Assembly: GCA_958405355.1 (NCBI GenBank)
Contig: CATYEA010000003.1
Span: 1 to 26,486, forward strand
DNA length: 26,486 bases
DNA from: an uncultured Lachnospiraceae bacterium
Lineage (GTDB): Bacteria; Bacillota; Clostridia; Lachnospirales; Lachnospiraceae
Reading direction: 5' to 3'
Notes under the pieces: generated by a model
Seen by the model: only the letters and a program-made list of their open reading frames with translations
Database searches by the model: none
Told to the model about the DNA's origin: nothing
Shown here: positions 21,768-26,486 of the stretch, piece after piece
Layout of the letters: each line of letters begins with the position of its first letter
Numbering within the stretch: the stretch's first letter is position 1
Position numbers and translations under genes: made by a program

Positions 21768-22369
21768 GGGCGCCTCCCCATGATTTTAACAAAGATAATC
21801 CCTGCCGCTGTAGACGCCGCCGTCGCCAAAATTCCTGGAAGAACAATACCCGTCGGCACGGCCGCACCGAACTGGCTGCGATAGGCAATGATCGTCATCG
21901 GAATAAGCTGCAGCGAAGAAACGTTAATCACCAAAAAAGTACACATTTCCCGGCTGGCCGTCCCGATCTCTGCAGCCAGAGGATGTCTTTTCACCCGGCG
22001 TTCTTCTTCCAACTGTTCCAAAGCTTCCATTGCTGAAAGACCTGCCGGTGTTGCCGCCCAGCCTAACCCCAATACGTTGGCTGCAAAATTCAAAGATATG
22101 TATTTTTCCGCCGGATGTCCCTTTGGAATATGCGGGAACAAAAAATGAATCAGTCCCGCCATCTTTCTGGTGAGAATATCCAGCAAGCCTTCTGCCTCCG
22201 CCAGACGCATAATGCCGCTCCACATGGCAACAACCCCCGCCATTCCGATGGCATGGTTCACCCCGCTCTTCGCAGATTCCACCAGTGCCGTGGATACTTC
22301 CGCCGACTTTCCGGTAATCAGCCCTACAGTAATCCCGATGATCAGCATCCAACCCCATATTTTATTCAA
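21764..22369 (-). CDS. spmA: Spore maturation protein A
   Basis: Membrane protein of 201 residues, partner of SpmB in late spore-core maturation. It shows the family's order of motifs: the N-terminal helix MNKIWGWMLIIGI, GMAGVVAMWSGIMRLAEAEGLL, LFPHIPKGHPA, and NFAANVLGLGWAATPAGLSAMEAL, which is highly characteristic. NVSSLQLIPMTIIAYR near the C-terminus is also typical. The start is TTG (22367-22369) preceded by GGTGAG, with the expected N-terminus following at once. A sigma-E-like promoter lies 32-60 bases upstream. It is translationally coupled to spmB through an ATGA overlap. Confidence 0.95.
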   Translation of the reverse strand: MNKIWGWMLIIGITVGLITGKSAEVSTALVESAKSGVNHAIGMAGVVAMWSGIMRLAEAEGLLDILTRKMAGLIHFLFPHIPKGHPAEKYISLNFAANVLGLGWAATPAGLSAMEALEQLEEERRVKRHPLAAEIGTASREMCTFLVINVSSLQLIPMTIIAYRSQFGAAVPTGIVLPGILATAASTAAGIIFVKIMGRRP

Positions 22370-22400
22370 AGATTCTCACCCTCGACTGTAATTAATTTCA

Positions 22401-22429
22401 TATATATGGAAAATATTTGAAAATTATTC
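22401..22429 (-). promoter_or_regulatory. Sigma-E-like promoter for spmA-spmB
   Basis: On the minus strand GAATAAT (22429-22423) matches six of seven positions of the sigma-E -35 consensus. CATATATA (22408-22401), 14 bases later, matches six of eight -10 positions if the N is counted. In Bacillus spmAB lies in the dacB operon, which is sigma-E controlled. The match is weaker than that of the cotJ promoter and lies in AT-rich DNA. Confidence 0.45.
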
Positions 22430-22441
22430 TAAAAAAATTCA

Positions 22442-22470
22442 TTGACAAATTCCTTCGTCACTGCTATGAT
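22442..22470 (+). promoter_or_regulatory. Strong sigma-A promoter for the abrB-family gene
   Basis: TTGACA at 22442-22447 is perfect; TATGAT at 22465-22470 matches five of six positions, is preceded by TGC (extended -10), and the spacer is 17 bases. It diverges from the spmAB promoter, with about a dozen bases between the two. Confidence 0.85.
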
Positions 22471-22505
22471 TGGGATAAATAAATAATAGAAAAAGTCAAA
22501 GGTGA

Positions 22506-22540
22506 CTGTCAGACACATGAGGTGTTTTGGCAGTTTTTTT
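22506..22540 (+). terminator. Intrinsic terminator inside the abrB leader
   Basis: ctgtcagacac (22506-22516) pairs with gtgttttggcag (22522-22533), allowing two G-U pairs and one bulged base, and seven Ts follow at 22534-22540. It lies between the promoter (start expected near 22477) and the abrB ATG (22588), so transcripts would stop after about 60 bases unless it is bypassed. A competing small stem, gtca (22495-22498) with tgac (22503-22506), touches its left arm. Confidence 0.65.
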
Positions 22541-22587
22541 GTTTTATTGAGAAAAACCCGATGCTTCGCGAAAGGAAGTTGTTTTTA

Positions 22588-22851
22588 ATGAAAAGTACAG
22601 GAATCGTAAGAAAGTTAGATGAACTGGGCCGTATCACCCTGCCGATCGAGCTTCGGCGCAATTTGAATATCGGTGAACGGGATCCTTTAGAAATATTTGT
22701 GGATGACGAGCGGATTATCCTGAAAAAATATGAACCTTGTGATATTTTCACCGGGGATATGAATGATCTGATTGATTATCACGATAAAAAAGTTTCAAAA
22801 CGTTCGATTATTGAAATGGCCAAAATGGCTGGGCTTACTATCCAAGAGTAA
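22588..22851 (+). CDS. abrB: AbrB/SpoVT-family transition-state regulator
   Basis: A small DNA-binding protein of 87 residues. The N-terminal swapped-hairpin domain is clear: STGIVRKLDELGRITLPIELRRNL, then IGERDPLEIFVDDERIILKKY, matching the AbrB, Abh and SpoVT DNA-binding half. The C-terminal 40 residues, with a Glu/Asp/Lys-rich helix (MNDLIDYHDKKVSKRSIIEMAKMAGL), probably mediate oligomerisation. The frame is open to 22522, but AAAGGAAG upstream of the ATG at 22588 fits best. AbrB proteins usually repress stationary-phase and sporulation genes during growth, and the divergent spmA and nearby cotJ genes fit that theme. The long leader with a terminator suggests attenuation. AbrB and SpoVT-type roles cannot be told apart here. 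Confidence 0.92.
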   Translation: MKSTGIVRKLDELGRITLPIELRRNLNIGERDPLEIFVDDERIILKKYEPCDIFTGDMNDLIDYHDKKVSKRSIIEMAKMAGLTIQE

Positions 22852-22866
22852 GCCCACATTACATAG

Positions 22867-22902
22867 CCTGACGGTATCCCGTACCGTAATCAGGCCCATT
22901 TT
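22867..22902 (+). terminator. Terminator after the abrB-family gene
   Basis: cctg (22867-22870) with cagg (22891-22894) and acggta (22871-22876) with taccgt (22882-22887) build a two-part hairpin followed by CCCATTTT. A second hairpin, gggcttact (22831-22839) with agtaagccc (22847-22855), spans the abrB stop codon just upstream. Beyond this, 22903-22949 shows only a weak ggcg/cgcc dyad before the convergent rsmI end. Confidence 0.6.
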
Positions 22903-22949
22903 GTCGGTGGCGTAAAGGGCTCCCCCGGTCCTTGCGTCGCCATTCCCCC

Positions 22950-23789
22950 CTAATGAAGTAAATACTGATAGACCTCTCGTTTGGTCATCCCCCGATCGGA
23001 AGCAACGGATTTCATTGCTTCTTTTTTTGTCTGCCCTTTTGAAAGATAAATCTCCATATGCTCTTCGATGGACATAGTTTCCCAGGCCGCCTGCCGCTCT
23101 TCTTCCAGCGCCTTTGCATCTGCCCCTTCGAGGACAAGAACGTATTCTCCCCGTGCTTCATTTGCCTCATACCAGTCAATGGCCTCATCCAAACTGGTCA
23201 GCCAGGTTTTCTCATGACGCTTCGTCAACTCTTTACAAATAGTCAGCCTGCGGTTGCCCACCGCTTCTCTGAGGACCTTCAATGTCTTTAACAGTCGATG
23301 GGGTGCCTCGTAAAAGACGGTTGTCCGAGTTTCTCGCTGAAGCCGTTCCAGAACCACTTCCCGCTCCTTTTTATCCATCGGAAGAAAACCTTCAAAACAA
23401 AACCGCCGGGTAGATAAGCCAGACATCGTCAGCGCTGTAATACAGGCCGCCGGGCCAGGCAGGGATGTCACTTCAATTCCTGCTTCATGGCAAAACTTTA
23501 CCAGTTCCTCTCCCGGATCTGAAATGCCCGGTGTTCCCGCATCTGTCACAAGAGCAATATTCTTGCCCGATTTCAAATCTTCCACCAGAATTTTGGCCTT
23601 ATCAATCTTATTAAACTCATGGTAGCTGGTCATGGGTGTTTTTATATCAAAATGATTCAGCAGTTTTATGGTATGACGGGTATCTTCCGCCGCTATCACA
23701 TCCACACTTCGAAGAGTCTCCAATACCCGGAAGGTGATATCTTCCAGATTACCAATGGGTGTGGCACATAAGTATAATTTTCCTGCCAT
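22950..23789 (-). CDS. rsmI: 16S rRNA (cytidine(1402)-2'-O)-methyltransferase
   Basis: Methylates the ribose of C1402 in 16S rRNA using S-adenosylmethionine, fine-tuning the P-site. The 279 residues show the tetrapyrrole-methylase fold: LYLCATPIGNLEDIT (TPIGNLEDIT at 10-19), AAEDTRHT, the SAM loop TDAGTPGISDPG at 82-93, LPGPAA at 110-115, and FYEAPHRL. The C-terminal MKSVASDRGMTKREVYQYLL is the usual helix-turn-helix-like tail. AGGAGG seven bases before the ATG overlaps the stop of the upstream methyltransferase gene, suggesting coupling. Gene order holB-ricT-trmN6-rsmI is conserved in Firmicutes and supports the call. Confidence 0.97.
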   Translation of the reverse strand: MAGKLYLCATPIGNLEDITFRVLETLRSVDVIAAEDTRHTIKLLNHFDIKTPMTSYHEFNKIDKAKILVEDLKSGKNIALVTDAGTPGISDPGEELVKFCHEAGIEVTSLPGPAACITALTMSGLSTRRFCFEGFLPMDKKEREVVLERLQRETRTTVFYEAPHRLLKTLKVLREAVGNRRLTICKELTKRHEKTWLTSLDEAIDWYEANEARGEYVLVLEGADAKALEEERQAAWETMSIEEHMEIYLSKGQTKKEAMKSVASDRGMTKREVYQYLLH

Positions 23790-23800
23790 GACATTTCCTC

Positions 23801-24535
23801 CTAATATCCGTAAATATCATATATGACGTCATGATAAACGCCGGGTTCTTTGTAAACGATTAATGGTTCCTCCACTTTGATCATAGATTTGGCTCCCCGA
23901 ATGGCCTCAATCATAACCATATTCGGCTCCTTATCTACAAAAGGATACACCAGTTTCATCCGCTTCGGCTCCAGCTTATAGGCCGTCAGCATCTGAAAAA
24001 TCTCTACAAGCCGAAATGGCCGATGAATCAGGTAAAACCTTCCGCCAGGCCGCAAAAGACGGCTCGTCTCCCGCACCAGATCTTTCAAGGTGCATAATAC
24101 TTCATGCCGCGCAATGGCTTTTGGAGCCTCCGGATTTTTAATACCATGCAAATCCGTCATATAGGGCGGATTTGATGTGATCACATCAAAAGAAGCCAGA
24201 GGAAACAAGGTCGAAGCTTCTTTAATATCTCCTGTCACAATATCCACTCGTTCTTCCAGATGATTATAGGCCACACTGCGCCGGGCCATATCCGCACTTT
24301 CCTCCTGAATCTCCAGACCGGTAAAATGTTTTCCTTCCGTCTTGGCTTCCAGAAGAATCGGAATAATCCCGGTGCCTGTTCCCATATCCAAAACATTTTC
24401 TCCCTTTCGCACATGGGCAAAACCGGAAAGAAGCACTGCATCCATCCCAAAACAGAATTTATTCGGATTTTGTATGATTTTATAACCATTGCGCTCTAAA
24501 TCATCCAGACGCTCGTCCTGTTTTAATTCAATCAT
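23801..24535 (-). CDS. trmN6: tRNA1(Val) (adenine(37)-N6)-methyltransferase-like protein (YabB/TrmN6)
   Basis: SAM-dependent methyltransferase of 244 residues, predicted to modify adenine in tRNA. The SAM loop DMGTGTGIIPILL is at 50-62, and the catalytic NPPY of N6-adenine methylases is at 122-125 (VITSNPPYMTD). The preamble RLDDLERNGYKIIQNPNKFCFGMDAVLLSGFA is typical of the YabB/YfiC group. Ribosome-site support is modest: GGAG lies about 11 bases before the ATG. Its stop is embedded in the rsmI ribosome site. A terminator lies between it and ricT, so it may need read-through or its own promoter, which I did not find. TrmN6 activity is known for the E. coli relative; here it is inferred by family. 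Confidence 0.9.
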   Translation of the reverse strand: MIELKQDERLDDLERNGYKIIQNPNKFCFGMDAVLLSGFAHVRKGENVLDMGTGTGIIPILLEAKTEGKHFTGLEIQEESADMARRSVAYNHLEERVDIVTGDIKEASTLFPLASFDVITSNPPYMTDLHGIKNPEAPKAIARHEVLCTLKDLVRETSRLLRPGGRFYLIHRPFRLVEIFQMLTAYKLEPKRMKLVYPFVDKEPNMVMIEAIRGAKSMIKVEEPLIVYKEPGVYHDVIYDIYGY

Positions 24536-24566
24536 TGATTATCCAACTCCATATTTCCTGTCTCCG

Positions 24567-24597
24567 AAAAAGGACATCCCATATTGATGGGATGCCC
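24567..24597 (-). terminator. Intrinsic terminator between ricT and trmN6
   Basis: Arms at 24587-24597 and 24572-24582 form an 11-bp stem (one G-U pair) with the loop CAAT. On the minus strand five Ts follow (24571-24567). It lies 50 bases past the ricT stop, inside an otherwise conserved housekeeping run, and so would separate holB-ricT from trmN6-rsmI. Confidence 0.8.
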
Positions 24598-24646
24598 CGT
24601 TAATCTAGTTCTTTTGAAGCTCTGTCTCTCCGATACCGGAAATGCC

Positions 24647-25549
24647 CTACAGGGCCGAACCGCCATCCCGTTTCTCCATCGCTTCCAATTGTTTCAGTTC
24701 AGCGTCATTAATATTCAGCCGCTCTTTCTTCCGTTTTGGACGGAATTTCAACTGGGAAACCGGATATTCTTTGACTTCCTTTTCATCATTATCCAGTGTC
24801 ACCACAATTTTCACAAGCTGACGCAGAACATTGACACTTGAAACTTCCCCCCGGAAACCATCGACAGTCGTCACCCGGTCGCCAATAGCCGGAAGTTTGC
24901 TGTTCAAATACTCATAAGTCTCTTCTTCATTTTTCAGACAGCACATAAGGCGGCCGCACACACCGGAAATCTTGGTCGGGTTCAAAGACAGATTCTGCTC
25001 CTTAGCCATCTTGATAGACACTGGGGCAAATTCTGACAAATGGGAATGACAGCATAATGTCCGCCCACAAATACCGATACCTCCGAGAATCTTCGTCTCA
25101 TCCCGAACACCGATCTGGCGCAGCTCAATACGTGTTTTAAACACAGAGGCCAAATCTTTAACCAGCTCACGGAAATCGATACGCCCATCTGCTGTAAAAT
25201 AAAAAAGCACTTTATTATTATCAAAAGTATACTCCGCATCAATCAACTTCATTTCCAATTTATGTTTGGCAATCTTCTCCAGACATATATTAAAAGCGGA
25301 TTTCTCTTTTTCTTTATTCTTCATCTCTATCTCGTCGTCCTCCGGTGTCGCTACACGTATCACCGGTTTCAGCGGCTGGATGACCTTTTCATCTTCCACT
25401 TCTCTCGGACCTGTCAGCACCAGCCCATATTCAATACCCCGGGCTGTCTCCACAATGACATGCTGACCGACTTCTATATCAAAATCAAGCGGGTCGAAAT
25501 AATAAATCTTTCCGGCCTGACGAAATCTCACGCCAATCACTTTTATCAT
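24647..25549 (-). CDS. ricT: PSP1/RicT-family regulatory iron-sulfur protein (YaaT)
   Basis: A 300-residue homologue of Bacillus RicT (YaaT), part of the RicA-RicF-RicT complex that binds [4Fe-4S] clusters, promotes Spo0A phosphorylation and directs RNase Y in mRNA processing. The PSP1 core is recognisable as MIKVIGVRFRQAGKIYYFDP, GVRDETKILGGIGICGRTLCC and KISGVCGRLMCCLKNE. The cysteines at 161, 166, 167, 198, 203 and 204 are the candidate cluster ligands. The longer frame starts at 25561, but GGAG six bases before the ATG at 25549 is better. The C-terminal tail (PKRKKERLNINDAELKQLEAMEKRDGG) is charged and probably flexible. RicA and RicF are not in the window. Confidence 0.94.
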   Translation of the reverse strand: MIKVIGVRFRQAGKIYYFDPLDFDIEVGQHVIVETARGIEYGLVLTGPREVEDEKVIQPLKPVIRVATPEDDEIEMKNKEKEKSAFNICLEKIAKHKLEMKLIDAEYTFDNNKVLFYFTADGRIDFRELVKDLASVFKTRIELRQIGVRDETKILGGIGICGRTLCCHSHLSEFAPVSIKMAKEQNLSLNPTKISGVCGRLMCCLKNEEETYEYLNSKLPAIGDRVTTVDGFRGEVSSVNVLRQLVKIVVTLDNDEKEVKEYPVSQLKFRPKRKKERLNINDAELKQLEAMEKRDGGSAL

Positions 25550-25739
25550 CTTAATCTCCATTCCTCTCTAGGCAAAAATAGTGATGAAACCGGCTGCTCC
25601 GCTTCTTTGAAGCTCTCGCATCCGAAGCATTCGTAACTCCGGGCTATCGCTCTCCGTTACTCATACTTTACACTCGTCAAATATCTGTATCCATATGTGC
25701 AAGCACAATGTCTACAGCTGCTTGACTCGTTGTTTCCCA
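25550..25739. other. Intergenic between holB and ricT with repeat-like GC-rich block
   Basis: No coding frame with a ribosome site is present. The block at about 25580-25665 is unusually rich in short related words (gcttctttgaagc hairpin at 25609-25621, tctcgcatccgaagcattcg, gtaactccgggctatcgctctccgttac bounded by gtaac/gttac). It stands out from the AT-rich DNA on both sides. It resembles a dispersed intergenic repeat more than a terminator. A TATTTTTG run follows on the minus strand, so weak termination after holB is possible. Confidence 0.45.
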
Positions 25740-26486
25740 CTAATTCTCCTTCATAACAAGCAGCATCATTTCCATAGCCACTTCAAAATTCACATTGGCG
25801 GCCAGACGGGCCTTCGCCTTTTCCAAAGACTGAATAATATCGTTCAATCCTTCATAAGAAGAGCGCTTCGCCTGGTCCATCAGGAATCTGTATTCATCTT
25901 TATAGACAATGGCATTGGCATCCTTGGTCACTTTCAGGATAAGAACATCCCGATACCACACCATCATCATATCAATGATATCATTTATGTCTGTCTTATA
26001 GGCACTGAGTCGTTTTACGACCTCAATCACCTCATAAACATCCATTTCGTGAATATTTTTTACAATATTCAATACGTGATACTGGAGGTCATTAAAATCC
26101 TCCGATGAAGCCATCGCAATGGCCTTTCCCACAACTCCCTGAGAAAAGGCGGCGCATATCCGGGCCTTATAGTCCGGCACTCCGTATTCCTTCTCAAGGA
26201 ATTCTACAATTTTATAATTATCTACCGGTTTCAGGTGAAATGCAATACACCTCGACAAAATCGTCGGCAGCATCGCTTCCAGGTTATTCGTCAACAGCAT
26301 GATAATGCCGTATTCCGGCGGTTCTTCAATGGTTTTCAGCAGAGCGTTCTGAGCCTGTTCATTCATCTTCTCCGCTTCATCCACAATATAAATCTTATAC
26401 TTACTGCTATAAGGTTTGATCGCTATGTCTGCATTAATCTGAGTCCGTACATCATCAACACTGATAGTCGCCGGTTTATCATGTGT
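25740..26486 (-). CDS. holB: DNA polymerase III delta' subunit, 5' end outside window (partial)
   Basis: C-terminal 248 residues of the clamp-loader delta' subunit, which loads the sliding clamp at replication forks. Coding continues in frame to the window edge: before VDEAEKMN the bases read HDKPATISVDDVRTQINADI and then KPYSSKYKIYI, typical of delta'. The AAA+ segment follows with DEAEKMNEQAQNALLKTIEEPPE, then TILSRCIAFHL (sensor 1 and SRC-like motif), the lid domain and the helical C-terminal collar with KARLAANVNFEVAMEMMLLVM. The N-terminal Walker A and zinc region lie beyond the edge. A shorter frame opening at a GTG at 26384 is only an internal start. It heads the conserved holB-ricT-trmN6-rsmI order. 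Confidence 0.96.
   Translation of the reverse strand, partial: THDKPATISVDDVRTQINADIAIKPYSSKYKIYIVDEAEKMNEQAQNALLKTIEEPPEYGIIMLLTNNLEAMLPTILSRCIAFHLKPVDNYKIVEFLEKEYGVPDYKARICAAFSQGVVGKAIAMASSEDFNDLQYHVLNIVKNIHEMDVYEVIEVVKRLSAYKTDINDIIDMMMVWYRDVLILKVTKDANAIVYKDEYRFLMDQAKRSSYEGLNDIIQSLEKAKARLAANVNFEVAMEMMLLVMKEN

Overview
The window looks like chromosome from a spore-forming member of the Clostridia, most likely a Lachnospiraceae-type gut anaerobe. The basis is sporulation genes (cotJA-cotJB-cotJC, spmA-spmB), strong AGGAGG-type ribosome sites, moderate GC with AT-rich intergenic DNA, and the conserved Firmicutes housekeeping run holB-ricT-trmN6-rsmI next to an abrB-family gene. No rRNA, tRNA, CRISPR array, transposase or phage gene was seen.

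Layout. (1) 1-329: non-coding DNA with inverted repeats, then a terminator. (2) 329-2691 (minus): a three-gene polar amino-acid ABC importer (binding lipoprotein, permease, ATPase) with its own promoter and terminator. (3) 2827-4313 (minus): an aspartokinase followed by a 33-residue small ORF and a terminator. (4) 4491-5375 (plus): a DagK/YegS-type lipid kinase. (5) 5445-6564 (plus): cotJABC behind a good sigma-E-like promoter. (6) 6627-17374 (minus): a long, apparently continuous catabolic cluster of eleven genes. In transcription order it runs FCD-type GntR regulator, DapA-superfamily lyase, complete Liv-type importer (binding protein, LivH, LivM, LivG, LivF), GldA-like dehydrogenase, PfkB sugar kinase, LarA-superfamily protein and AEC-family carrier. 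(7) 17690-21130 (minus): a second polar amino-acid-type ABC importer followed directly by a beta-hydroxyacid dehydrogenase (GarR/MmsB type). (8) 21210-22369 (minus): spmA-spmB behind a sigma-E-like promoter. (9) 22442-22902 (plus): an abrB-family regulator whose leader holds an intrinsic terminator. (10) 22950-26486 (minus): rsmI, trmN6-like, ricT, and holB running off the right edge.

The most interesting part is region 6 with region 7. Two importers and a carrier accompany enzymes that could epimerise (LarA-like), oxidise or reduce (GldA-like, GarR-like), cleave (DapA-like) and phosphorylate (PfkB) a small hydroxy- or keto-acid, under a GntR regulator of the class that senses carboxylates. 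I do not recognise this combination as a named pathway, and the substrate cannot be read from the sequence.

Regulatory themes: all three binding-protein genes are followed by a strong hairpin before the permease gene, and all three lipoproteins carry the same kind of Glu/Thr/Ala-rich linker after the lipobox cysteine. Several genes use TTG starts or ATGA overlaps. Coordinates given for genes include the stop codon; starts were chosen from Shine-Dalgarno spacing where this differs from the longest reading frame.
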